The notes under the pieces are model-generated. The model was not told the origin of the DNA. It did no database searches and worked only from the letters and a program-made list of their open reading frames with translations. A stretch of DNA of 64,000 nucleotides from the NCBI RefSeq assembly GCF_003946915.1, contig NZ_RPOC01000007.1, positions 186,001 through 250,000 of the forward strand, read 5' to 3'. Shown here one piece after another: positions 33,335-41,451 of the stretch. The position numbers and the translations under genes are program-made. The stretch comes from Flavobacterium ustbae (GTDB taxonomy: Bacteria > Bacteroidota > Bacteroidia > Flavobacteriales > Flavobacteriaceae). Position 1 is the first letter of the stretch; each line of letters begins with the position of its first letter.

Positions 33335-36262
33335 TTAAAAATTAAGAATAAATTCGGTGATGTTAGTATCAGACGGAAGCTGCAGTTTTTTACGGATACG
33401 GTATCTGGTATCTTCCACACCGCGAACAGAAATTCCTAAAAGTGGTGCAATTTCTTTTGTATTAAAGTTCATTCGCAGATACGCACACAAACGCATATCA
33501 CGCGGAGTAAGTTCGGGATAAGTTGCTTTTAATCTTTGCATAAAATTATCGTGCAGCTGATTGAAAATTTCTTCAAATTCGTTCCAGTGTTTGTCACCTT
33601 GCAATTCGTGATCAATCAGTTTATTGATTTTGGTCAAAATGGCAAAGTTTACGTTTGGATCATTCTTTTTATCAATCTGTGAGATCAGTTCTTTTATAGA
33701 AAGCAGGATTTCATTTAAATGAATCAAGTTGACGGTATTAGAAGCCACTTTGGCATTTTTTAAATTAATCGTCGTTTGAAGATTCTCCTTCATGATCTCC
33801 ATGTTTTCCTTTTCAAATGTCAACCTTTGTTCGTTAAGTTCGGCACGGCTTCGAAGCAATTCTTTATCCTGCTTCTCAATCAATTGCTCACGCTGCTGTC
33901 TAGCAACAGATTTCTGATATTTAATAATCAAATAAATAACCACAATATAAAGTGCAAAATACAAAACATAAGCCCAAACGGTTCTATACCAAGGCGGTAA
34001 AACTTCAAAACGAAAAACGGCTTCATCGCTTACGACATCATAAATATTTTTTGCCCTTACATGAAAAACGTATTCATTCTCTGGCAGATTCGTGTATTCT
34101 TTTTCGGTCTGAAGGCCGTAATCTGACCAAGTAGGTTCAAAACCTTCCAGCCAATATTCGTATTGAGTAGCCTCTGCATCATCAAAACAAAGCGACGCAA
34201 AAGAAAAATGCAATGCATTATTAGAATAAGATAATGTAGTTGGCAATTTTTCGTGCGATCCATTTTTATTCGGAAGCACATCATATCGGCTGGAAAACAA
34301 GAGACTGTCTTTAGGAAAAATACATTTCACTTCAGAAATAACCGCTTTGTATTTTGTTTGATATTTTTTGTTTTTAATAGGACTGTAATGAATCAACCCT
34401 TCTTGTGTGCCAAAGAAAACATCGCCTGTTTGCGTGGTTTTAATATTTTCAAAACCAGGAACATACAAATAGCGGAGTTTTCTAAAAGGAAGTTCCTCAA
34501 CTTTAAAATTTCCGTTTTTTTGTTTGCTCATTTTTCCGGTATTTTCGCCAGAAACGTACCAAATGTTATGCTGATTATCTGGCTTTAATAGCCGAATATG
34601 ATTTTCAAAGCCGAGATATTTTTTAAAATCCAGATCTGGAATCATTTTTTTTGAAACCGCATCTTGCTTGTAAACTCCCTTAGTTGTTCCAAATACAATT
34701 TGATTATTAATTTTAAATGTATTCAAAAATAAACTTGACGGAAAACCATTTTTATCATTATAAAACTGAAGGTCAGTCACAGTATCAAAGTTCGAATTAA
34801 ATTTAAGTTTGTAAATTCCTTTGTATCCGTGTGCGATCCAGATATTGCCTGCTTTGTCGGTTTCTATGATTCTGCTGCTTTCTTCAAAACCTCTTATTTT
34901 ATGCTGAAAAACCCAAGAACCATTTATTTTCTTTAAAAGATACAAACCTGTATAACCGCCTGCAAGTAATAAATCTGGATGATTGGGTATAGAAATTCCT
35001 TTCCATACACCATCAATTTTGGCTATCGCTTTCGCGGAATTTCCACTAATTTCAAAAATTCCGTTTTTTTCAAAAGCCAATAATGAGGTCCCAAAAACAC
35101 CAACGTTCCAGACATTTTCAGACATTCCTGAAATATGCTGAAAGACTACATTTTCTCTTTTTCCGCTTTTATACGCTTCCCAATTTATCCAAAACAAACC
35201 GTTGTCGGTACCGATATATAATTTATTTTGGTAAATCTGACTGCAATAAATTTTGGTTTCTGAATTGGAACTGTCTATAATTTTTGAAAGAGGAGATGAA
35301 ATCTGAATCTGTGAAATGCCGCCCTTCAGCGTCACCCACAAATTGCCCTCTCTATCCATTTTAAAATTAGTCACATATTCGTTTTGAAGTCCAATTTGTT
35401 TATCAATATGCTGAATCAATCTTCCCGCACTATCTATAACTATCAATCCCGATTGGCGAGTTCCGATTCCGAAATAACCGTCTGAAAGCTGAATTCCTGC
35501 TGAAATCTGATTTTGTTTCAATAAATGATCAACTTCTGTTACAAAAGGCTTAATTTGATTTGCTGCATAAATAAAAATTCCATTTTTTTGAGTGAATAAA
35601 AGAAGGCCTTTTTGCGCTTGAAAAATCTTTCTAATCTGCATTCCGGTGAACTTCTTGCCATTTTCAACAGGAATTAATTTATCGCCTTCTAACTGTAACA
35701 AACCTTCGTCATTGTCTGAAATATAGATTTTCTGTCCAACTTCAAAAAAATCATCAAAACTTGATTTAGCATCTAAGACTTTGATTTTATTCTTTTTATA
35801 AATAAAAATCCTTTCGTAAGAGAAAAAAATCACTTCATTATTTCGGATTACAGTATGCAGTACATCTCCAAAATTTCGAGCCGATTTAGGAAGTAGTTTT
35901 ACCAAAGAATTATATTGATATTGCCCGTTTGGAAGCTGAATCGTGTAGCCAAAATCACCTTGAGCTCCAACATAAATTTTATCGCTTTTATCAATTGCCA
36001 TAGAGCGAACCATGCTTCGGTTTTCGGGTTGCGTGACAATTCCCCAGCGCACGCCGTCAAAACGCATGATTCCAAAATGATTGGCAAAAAACATCATTCC
36101 GTTAGAATCCTGTAAAACATCCCAATTTTCTGCTGCCGCCTTATACGCTTTTGGACTGTAATTGGTTATAAACGGAACTCCAATTTTTTTAACTTGAGAA
36201 ATTACAAGTGGGGAAATGAATAATAAGGCTAGAATTGAAATTCTAATTTTAAATTTCGTCAT
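33335..36262 (-). CDS. Membrane-anchored sensor-regulator: beta-propeller, Y_Y_Y domain and LuxR-type HTH
   Basis: One-chain sensor and regulator of 975 residues. Signal peptide about 1-22. Residues about 50-640 form repeated propeller-like blades (GMMFFANHFGIMRFDG, GNLWVTLKGGISQI, GNIWIAHGYKGIYKL) as in the periplasmic sensors of hybrid two-component systems. A Y_Y_Y domain follows (about 680-755, ending VFRFEVLPPWYRTVW), then one membrane helix (about 762-780), a long coiled coil (about 785-850) and a C-terminal LuxR-type HTH (LTPRDMRLCAYLRMNFNTKEIAPLLG). There is no histidine kinase or receiver domain. The gene directly follows the secreted hydrolases, so regulation of them by released oligosaccharides is a reasonable inference. 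Confidence 0.85.
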   Translation of the reverse strand: MTKFKIRISILALLFISPLVISQVKKIGVPFITNYSPKAYKAAAENWDVLQDSNGMMFFANHFGIMRFDGVRWGIVTQPENRSMVRSMAIDKSDKIYVGAQGDFGYTIQLPNGQYQYNSLVKLLPKSARNFGDVLHTVIRNNEVIFFSYERIFIYKKNKIKVLDAKSSFDDFFEVGQKIYISDNDEGLLQLEGDKLIPVENGKKFTGMQIRKIFQAQKGLLLFTQKNGIFIYAANQIKPFVTEVDHLLKQNQISAGIQLSDGYFGIGTRQSGLIVIDSAGRLIQHIDKQIGLQNEYVTNFKMDREGNLWVTLKGGISQIQISSPLSKIIDSSNSETKIYCSQIYQNKLYIGTDNGLFWINWEAYKSGKRENVVFQHISGMSENVWNVGVFGTSLLAFEKNGIFEISGNSAKAIAKIDGVWKGISIPNHPDLLLAGGYTGLYLLKKINGSWVFQHKIRGFEESSRIIETDKAGNIWIAHGYKGIYKLKFNSNFDTVTDLQFYNDKNGFPSSLFLNTFKINNQIVFGTTKGVYKQDAVSKKMIPDLDFKKYLGFENHIRLLKPDNQHNIWYVSGENTGKMSKQKNGNFKVEELPFRKLRYLYVPGFENIKTTQTGDVFFGTQEGLIHYSPIKNKKYQTKYKAVISEVKCIFPKDSLLFSSRYDVLPNKNGSHEKLPTTLSYSNNALHFSFASLCFDDAEATQYEYWLEGFEPTWSDYGLQTEKEYTNLPENEYVFHVRAKNIYDVVSDEAVFRFEVLPPWYRTVWAYVLYFALYIVVIYLIIKYQKSVARQQREQLIEKQDKELLRSRAELNEQRLTFEKENMEIMKENLQTTINLKNAKVASNTVNLIHLNEILLSIKELISQIDKKNDPNVNFAILTKINKLIDHELQGDKHWNEFEEIFNQLHDNFMQRLKATYPELTPRDMRLCAYLRMNFNTKEIAPLLGISVRGVEDTRYRIRKKLQLPSDTNITEFILNF

Positions 36263-36730
36263 TTTCTTTCTATCTGTAGGTTAGTGCTGCGATTTTGGGA
36301 ATCACAACCTTAAAAAAATAACTCTTTGGGAAAGTTATTCTTTAATAAAATCCAAACGTTTTTATTAATAAGCAATTATAATTTTCATCATAAAAACAGA
36401 CTAAAAAAACGAATGTTTAAATTCAAATATATTAAATTTAATTTTAACGCAACAAATTACATTATAATTTAAGAATTAGTCAAAATGACAATTAGCTTAT
36501 TAAATTCCAATTTTTAAAAATCCAAATTCCAAAACATGATGTTGTCAGGCTGAGCAGAGTCAAAGCCTTTTCCAGATTTAAAAACTCTAAATTCAATTTA
36601 GTAAACTTAGTCAAAGTTTTGCGCATATCCTTCGACTCCGCTCAGGAAGACAACCTAATATCAGGCTGAGCGGAGTCTAAGCCGTTTTTAATGCGTACTT
36701 CTTTAAATAAACTTATATCACTTATATGGT
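36263..36730. other. Gene-free stretch with TGAGCGGAGTC-type repeats
   Basis: The first 200 bp are AT-rich with a small stem (AATAACT, AGTTATT) near 36316-36340. From about 36540 come three occurrences of a GCTGAGCGGAGTCNAAG-type word, one inverted (TTCGACTCCGCTCAGGAAG), related to the long perfect arms at 43952-44057. No gene is visible. Confidence 0.55.
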
Positions 36731-37369
36731 TCAAAACATTTTCAACAATCTACCCAATTCATCATAAGAACTAAAAAGCGTGGCTCCTTCTTCGTCTAAA
36801 TCTTCGTTATTAAAACCATTTACTAAACCGTACACTTTAAATCCTCCGCTAATTCCGGCTTTTACACCAGATTTACTATCTTCAATAACAACACAATCAT
36901 TTACCTCAAAACCCATTTCTTTAGCCGCATGCAGAAATATTCCGGGCTCTGGTTTCCAACTGCCTATCTGATATGAACTGAAAATTTTACCTTCAAATTT
37001 ATCCAGCAAACCGGAAACTTCGAGATTTAAACGAATTTTCTCCACCGGACCGCTTGATGCGACGCAATACGGAATTTTAAGTTTATTGATGAAATCTTCA
37101 ATACCTCCCATTGGTTTTACCTGAGTTTTAAAGGCTTCAAAACTTTTCGCACGATATTCATTTTCAAATGTTTCTGGAAGATTTTGTCCAATCGCTTCTT
37201 CAATATGGCAAAAACAATCTTTTAAACTTCTGCCATTAAAATAGCGGTAAGCATCTTCCAGTTCCATTTCGAATCCGTGTTGTTGTGCCATTTCAAGCAA
37301 TATTCCGTTTCCAATTTTTTCTGTATCGACCAAAACTCCGTCACAATCGAAAATTATACATTTAACCAT
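36731..37369 (-). CDS. HAD-superfamily hydrolase (beta-phosphoglucomutase-like)
   Basis: Cytoplasmic phosphatase or phosphomutase of 212 residues. Motif I is FDCDGVLVDTE with nucleophile Asp9 and Asp11. A helical cap follows. Motif II is VASSGP, motif III includes KPEPGIFLHAAKEMG, and motif IV is VVIEDSKSGVKAG. This order and the cap type (C1) place it with the beta-phosphoglucomutase/YieH-like subgroup acting on sugar phosphates. It lies at the left edge of the uronate locus, divergent from the DUF4861 gene, so a role in clearing or converting a sugar phosphate of that pathway is possible, but the substrate is not readable. Confidence 0.85.
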   Translation of the reverse strand: MVKCIIFDCDGVLVDTEKIGNGILLEMAQQHGFEMELEDAYRYFNGRSLKDCFCHIEEAIGQNLPETFENEYRAKSFEAFKTQVKPMGGIEDFINKLKIPYCVASSGPVEKIRLNLEVSGLLDKFEGKIFSSYQIGSWKPEPGIFLHAAKEMGFEVNDCVVIEDSKSGVKAGISGGFKVYGLVNGFNNEDLDEEGATLFSSYDELGRLLKMF

Positions 37370-37423
37370 TTCTGTTGTTTTTTAATAGATTTCAATTTAC
37401 AAAAAGTAAATTAGAAAATTTGG

Positions 37424-37538
37424 TAATTGAGATAATTAGATAATTGGGTAATGCGATAATTTAATAGAATAGCAAAAAAAACATTTTCACGAGTATACAT
37501 CATTATCTAATTATCCAAATTGACAAATTATCTAATTA
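37424..37538. repeat. Inverted repeat of TAATTATCTAATT words
   Basis: The left part (about 37424-37460, GATAATTAGATAATTGGG) is mirrored by the right part (about 37501-37538, ATTATCTAATTATCCAAATT) in inverted, partly duplicated form. It lies in the gap between the divergent HAD and DUF4861 genes and may overlap their promoters. Confidence 0.5.
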
Positions 37539-37618
37539 AAAGAGTTTTGTACAGAATTACTCCTATTCTGTATTTTCATTTTCTATTTGATTTGTACTTT
37601 TATGAAAAACTATTAAAC

Positions 37619-38791
37619 ATGCGAATTTTGAAAAAACATCTTCTTATCATAATCCTTCTGACCGCCAATTTTGCTGCTTTTTCTCAAAACAAAATAATCA
37701 CGATAACCAACAATTTAAAGGTAGAAAGAGAATTTGAAACCATCGAATTGACGAAAAAATCTTTGGGTTTGCCTGCTTCGGCAAAACTTGAAGATTATGC
37801 TATTAAAGAAAATAATACCTTTCTTGAAACCCAAACCGTAGACAATGACGGCGACGGAATTGCAGATGTGCTTCTTTTTCAGCCTAAAATGAAAGCTTCA
37901 TCAAAACAAAATTTTGAGATTTTTGTTGGAACAAATCCGTCGGCTTCAAAAGTTATAAGTTGTTATTCCCGCTTTGTTCCAGAACGTACCGACGATTATG
38001 CTTGGGAAAATAACAAAGTTGCTTTTAGAACTTACGGGCCTGTTGCTCAAAAAATGGTCGAAGATAAAATCCCGGGCGGCACTTTAACCAGTGGAATTGA
38101 CGCCTGGCTAAAAAGAGTTGATTATCCCATCATCAATAAATGGTACGAAAAAGCCACAAACGGAACGGGAACCTATCATAAAGATACTGGCGAAGGTTTG
38201 GATAATTTTCACGTAGGTGACAGCCGTGGCGTGGGCGGAATTGCCGTAAAAGTGGATGGAAAATATTATTTTTCTAAAAATTTCGTCAGTTGGAAAACCA
38301 TTACAATCGGACCAATCAGAACGAGTTTTATTTTAACCTACGCCGATTGGGATGCAAAGGGAAACAAAATAACCGAATCTAAATTAATCAGTTTAGATTA
38401 TGGAAGTCAGCTTTCTCGTTTTGAAATCAATATCACAGGAACAAAAGAAATCGCCGCTGGATTAACGCTTCACGAGAAAAAAGGAACTATTGGAACGAAT
38501 TTAAAAGAAGGCTGGTTAAGCTATTGGGAACCGATCGACGATTCGGAAATTGGAACTGGACTTGTTGCTCCAAAAGGTTCTTTAACTAGTTTTGATAATC
38601 ATGTTACGGATGAAAAAGATCTTAGCAATCTTTACGGAAATATTGTTGTTAAAAATAATAAAGCGATTTATTATGTAGGTTTTGGATGGAAAAAAGGAAG
38701 TCCATTTCAAACAAAACAAGAATGGGAAAAATATTTGAGTGATTTTGCTACAAAGATTAATAATTCTCTGATTGTGAAAGTTAAAAAGTGA
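37619..38791 (+). CDS. DUF4861 family secreted protein
   Basis: Exported protein of about 390 residues. The ATG at 37619 is chosen because a signal peptide starts there (MRILKKHLLIIILLTANFAAFSQ); the frame is open 33 codons further upstream without protein-like sequence. The body is beta-rich and contains the motifs that I associate with DUF4861: VPERTDDYAWENNKVAFRTYGPVAQ, DAWLKRVDYPIINKWY and NFHVGDSRGVGGIAV. The family is found in polysaccharide utilization loci, often beside pectin or other uronate-degrading genes; its catalytic role was not known to me. No lipobox or T9SS tail is seen, so the periplasm is likely. Confidence 0.8.
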   Translation: MRILKKHLLIIILLTANFAAFSQNKIITITNNLKVEREFETIELTKKSLGLPASAKLEDYAIKENNTFLETQTVDNDGDGIADVLLFQPKMKASSKQNFEIFVGTNPSASKVISCYSRFVPERTDDYAWENNKVAFRTYGPVAQKMVEDKIPGGTLTSGIDAWLKRVDYPIINKWYEKATNGTGTYHKDTGEGLDNFHVGDSRGVGGIAVKVDGKYYFSKNFVSWKTITIGPIRTSFILTYADWDAKGNKITESKLISLDYGSQLSRFEINITGTKEIAAGLTLHEKKGTIGTNLKEGWLSYWEPIDDSEIGTGLVAPKGSLTSFDNHVTDEKDLSNLYGNIVVKNNKAIYYVGFGWKKGSPFQTKQEWEKYLSDFATKINNSLIVKVKK

Positions 38792-38844
38792 TTTTTTGCC
38801 ACTAAGGCACGAAGTTTTAAAAAAAATGCTACACACAGCTCATA

Positions 38845-38951
38845 ACATAGCCCACGGTTTCAACCGTGGGTACGCTACGAATATCCGCAATAGTTGTTAA
38901 TAGCAATTGTAATTACAATACGTTTCCCAAGGTTGAAACCTTGGGCTATGT
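38845..38951. repeat. Paired hairpins with compensating changes, inside an outer inverted repeat
   Basis: Arms 38845-38870 and 38926-38951 are inverted copies differing at only two bases. Each arm is itself a hairpin: CCCACGGTT with AACCGTGGG on the left, and CCAAGGTT with AACCTTGG on the right. The two differences compensate one another, so both small hairpins stay paired. Outside lie GCCACTAAGGCACGAAG (38799) and the opposite CTTCGTGGC near 39001. Confidence 0.7.
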
Positions 38952-39013
38952 TTATATTGATTGAGAAAAAAGTGAGAATAAAAACTTTGAGCCTTAGAGT
39001 CTTCGTGGCAAAT

Positions 39014-40042
39014 TCAACTCAGTCGCTTAACAGGAAAATAATTCTCTTTTAAAATAATCTCCAACGGAATATATTGCGTCTTCTCAACCGATTCCTGAAG
39101 AACCAGTTTTTTGTATAAATAATTGATTCCCATATAACCTTGTTGTTCTGGTCTTTGATTGATTAAGAAATCAATTACGCCTTTGTTGAGATATTCTATA
39201 TTTTCATTTAATAAATCGTAGCCGATAATTCGAACACCTTTTATATTGTTTTCGTCTAAAAATCGAGCAACGATATACGCTCGGGAATTGGGTACAAAAA
39301 CGCTGTTTACATCTGAAAACATTTCCACATTCAATTGGTCAATTCCTGAATCTTTGATTGTAACTTCCGAAAATTTAAAATTGGTCAATTCATCGTGATC
39401 TTTAAAATAAGAATAAAATCCGTTGATACGCTGTAAGTAAACAGAAGTGCTTTCGATTTCGCGGGTAATTTTAAAAATCAAAACATGCCTTTCATTTTTA
39501 ACAGCAAAACTGATTAATCTTCCAGCCAAATAACCGCTCTGAAAAGCATCCTGTCCAACATAAGCATGTTCGTTACTATCAGAAACATTCGAATCGATCA
39601 TCACAACGGGAATTTTTTTCTGTTGATATTCTTTTAAAAACAAAACAGAATCTTCGTAAAAAATTGGTGCAAATAGTAAACCATCGCATTCAAACTGCAT
39701 CACTTTTTTTACAGTTTCTCTAAAAGAAATTAGATTGTAATCATAGAAAAAATAATCCAATACAATTCCGAATTTACTAAATTCCAAAGCCGCTTTTTCA
39801 ATTCCGTCAACCTGACTTTTCCAGTATTCCAATGTTTCAGATTTTGGTAGAAAAACGGCAAAACGAAACTTCTTATTCAAAGCCAGATTACTCGCCAGAA
39901 TATTTCGCTTATAGCCAAACTGCTCAATTATCGCATTGACCTTATCGACAGTTTCCTGTGCCACTTGTCCACGATTGTGCAAAATCCTATCTACTGTTCC
40001 AGGAGAGGTATTCGCTAATTCGGCGATTTTCTTAATTGTTAT
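39014..40042 (-). CDS. LacI-family transcription regulator with non-canonical start
   Basis: DNA-binding regulator of about 342 residues if started at the ATA codon at 40042. The reading frame gives TIKKIAELANTSPGTVDRILHNRGQV, a complete LacI helix-turn-helix and hinge helix, followed by a periplasmic-binding-protein-like sensor domain (FRFAVFLPKSE onward, YVGQDAFQSGYLAGRL). The only standard start in frame, a TTG at 39982, would cut the helix-turn-helix in half. No ATG, GTG or TTG lies between 39985 and the stop at 40070-40072. ATA stands exactly where LacI proteins usually have ATG before TIKxIA. The gene is divergent from the uronate genes, and an operator-like palindrome lies at 40153. 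Confidence 0.8.
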   Translation of the reverse strand: MTIKKIAELANTSPGTVDRILHNRGQVAQETVDKVNAIIEQFGYKRNILASNLALNKKFRFAVFLPKSETLEYWKSQVDGIEKAALEFSKFGIVLDYFFYDYNLISFRETVKKVMQFECDGLLFAPIFYEDSVLFLKEYQQKKIPVVMIDSNVSDSNEHAYVGQDAFQSGYLAGRLISFAVKNERHVLIFKITREIESTSVYLQRINGFYSYFKDHDELTNFKFSEVTIKDSGIDQLNVEMFSDVNSVFVPNSRAYIVARFLDENNIKGVRIIGYDLLNENIEYLNKGVIDFLINQRPEQQGYMGINYLYKKLVLQESVEKTQYIPLEIILKENYFPVKRLS

Positions 40043-40113
40043 GATATTGATTTTTTTTAAGTTAAAAAATTAAAAGCAGTTTGGTGAAATTAATTTATTT
40101 TATAAAAAACAGC

Positions 40114-40143
40114 TTGTTTTAAATGTCATTTTATATACATTTG
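40114..40143 (+). promoter_or_regulatory. Bacteroidota-type promoter for the YhcH/aldolase operon
   Basis: TTG (40114-40116), an exact 19-bp spacer, then TACATTTG (40136-40143) fits TTG-N19-TAnnTTTG. Transcription would begin near 40147-40150, giving a leader of about 50 nt to the ATG at 40202. Confidence 0.7.
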
Positions 40144-40152
40144 TAAAACCAC

Positions 40153-40166
40153 CGTGTACGCACACG
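40153..40166. promoter_or_regulatory. Candidate LacI-type operator
   Basis: CGTGTACGCACACG is a 14-bp palindrome with a central CG and one mismatched pair, the usual form of LacI-family operators. It lies about 10 bp after the -7 box, at or just after the expected transcription start, which is well placed for repression by the divergent LacI regulator. Confidence 0.6.
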
Positions 40167-40201
40167 CAAATATACACATTACATTAAAAAACCAAAATAA
40201 A

Positions 40202-40651
40202 ATGATAATAGATTCATTACAAAATGCTGCAAAATATTACGGACTCCATCCCAATTTTAAAAAAGCATTCGATTATGTAAATCAAAACGACATCAGCAAT
40301 TTACCAGACGGCGCGATAGAAATTGGAGAAGGCTTAAAATTAATCACCATTTCTGGTCAGGGAAACACGCGCGAAGAAGCGGTAAAAGGTTTTGAATGTC
40401 ATGACCAAAACATCGACATTCAGATTTCGCTAAAAGGCCCTGAAGCTTTTGCATGGAAACCTAGAGAAAAATGTGTGAACCCAAATGGAGAATATAGTGA
40501 TGAAAGAGATGTTCGTTTCTTTCACGATGCTCCAGATACTTTCTTTGAATTGCAGGAAAAACAATTTGCGATTTTATTTCCAGAGGACGTTCATACGGCT
40601 ATGATTGGCGAAGGTTTATTGCGAAAAGTTGTTATTAAGGTAAAAATATAA
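40202..40651 (+). CDS. YhcH/YjgK/YiaL family protein
   Basis: Cytoplasmic protein of about 149 residues of the YhcH/YjgK/YiaL (DUF386) cupin-like family. The ATG at 40202 is chosen because the 16 upstream codons run through the leader and contain the operator-like palindrome. Motifs: GEGLKLITISGQG, FECHDQNIDIQISLKGPEAFAW with family His and Glu residues, FHDAPDTFFELQEKQFAILFPEDVHTAMIGEG and RKVVIKVKI at the end. Members accompany sialate and uronate catabolism and are proposed sugar isomerases, anomerases or lyases. The KDPG aldolase gene follows 3 bp later, so the two form an operon. Confidence 0.88.
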   Translation: MIIDSLQNAAKYYGLHPNFKKAFDYVNQNDISNLPDGAIEIGEGLKLITISGQGNTREEAVKGFECHDQNIDIQISLKGPEAFAWKPREKCVNPNGEYSDERDVRFFHDAPDTFFELQEKQFAILFPEDVHTAMIGEGLLRKVVIKVKI

Positions 40652-40654
40652 ATC

Positions 40655-41320
40655 ATGAGCAAAATTCAAAATACCATTGACGCGATTGTTAATCAAGGAA
40701 CACTTCCACTTTATTTTAACAGTGACGAAAATAAAACCATTGCAATTTTAAGATCACTTTATAAGGTCGGAATCAAAGCGGTTGAATATACAAGCCGTGG
40801 TCCTGAAGCATTGTCCAATTTCAAAAAAATGATTGAAGTTCGAAATGCCGAAATGCCAGATATGCTTTTGGGAATTGGAACGATTAAAAATTTAGCGCAG
40901 GCAGAAACGTACTATTTAGCTGGAGCTGACTTTTTCATTAGTCCGGGATTTGTTCCTGAAGTGGCTTCTTTTTTAATTTCTAAAGAAGTTCTATACGCTC
41001 CTGGATGCATGACACCGACAGAAATTATTGCGGCAGAAAACGCCGGAGTACAATTCATTAAGCTTTTCCCAGGAAATATTTTAGGCCCAGATTTCATGAG
41101 TGGGATTAAAGATGTTTTTCCAAATCTAACTTTTATGCCAACGGGCGGAGTTGACACAACAAAAACGAGTATTCAAAGCTGGTTTAACGCTGGAGTTTCG
41201 GCAGTTGGAATGGGAAGCAAACTTATCAGCAAAAAAGTAATGGAATATGAAGAATACGATACCATCGAAAAGGAAACTAAAAACGTTTTGGAGATAATTG
41301 AGAATCTTAGGAAAGGTTAA
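40655..41320 (+). CDS. eda: KDPG / 4-hydroxy-2-oxoglutarate aldolase
   Basis: Class I aldolase of 221 residues that splits 2-keto-3-deoxy-6-phosphogluconate into pyruvate and glyceraldehyde 3-phosphate. The (beta/alpha)8 pattern is intact: AVEYTSRGPEAL with Glu44 and Arg48, LLGIGTIKN, ADFFISPGF, YAPGCMTPTEI and the Schiff-base lysine Lys136 in FIKLFPGN, then FMPTGGVD. Length is normal. It starts 3 bp after the YhcH stop. In this locus it is the final step after UxuA and a KDG kinase; no KDG kinase gene is visible in the window, so that step must be encoded elsewhere. Confidence 0.9.
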   Translation: MSKIQNTIDAIVNQGTLPLYFNSDENKTIAILRSLYKVGIKAVEYTSRGPEALSNFKKMIEVRNAEMPDMLLGIGTIKNLAQAETYYLAGADFFISPGFVPEVASFLISKEVLYAPGCMTPTEIIAAENAGVQFIKLFPGNILGPDFMSGIKDVFPNLTFMPTGGVDTTKTSIQSWFNAGVSAVGMGSKLISKKVMEYEEYDTIEKETKNVLEIIENLRKG

Positions 41321-41451
41321 TTTTAAATTCCAATTTTTAAATTCCAAATTCCAACAAAACTTAAATAATAAATTAACAACACATAAACATACTTTATTTT
41401 CCAAAAAACTTTGGAATTTGGAATTTAAAGTATTGAAATATTAAAAATTTA
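41321..41451. repeat. Inverted repeat of AAATTCCAAATTCCAA words
   Basis: AAATTCCAAATTCCAA (about 41339) is mirrored by TTGGAATTTGGAATTT (about 41412). Related single words occur near 36500. The repeat fills the gap between the aldolase and the SDR gene. Confidence 0.55.

Noticed and set aside
36316..36340. AATAACT/AGTTATT stem upstream of the LuxR-type regulator
   Set aside because: Short AT-only stem, expected by chance in this composition.
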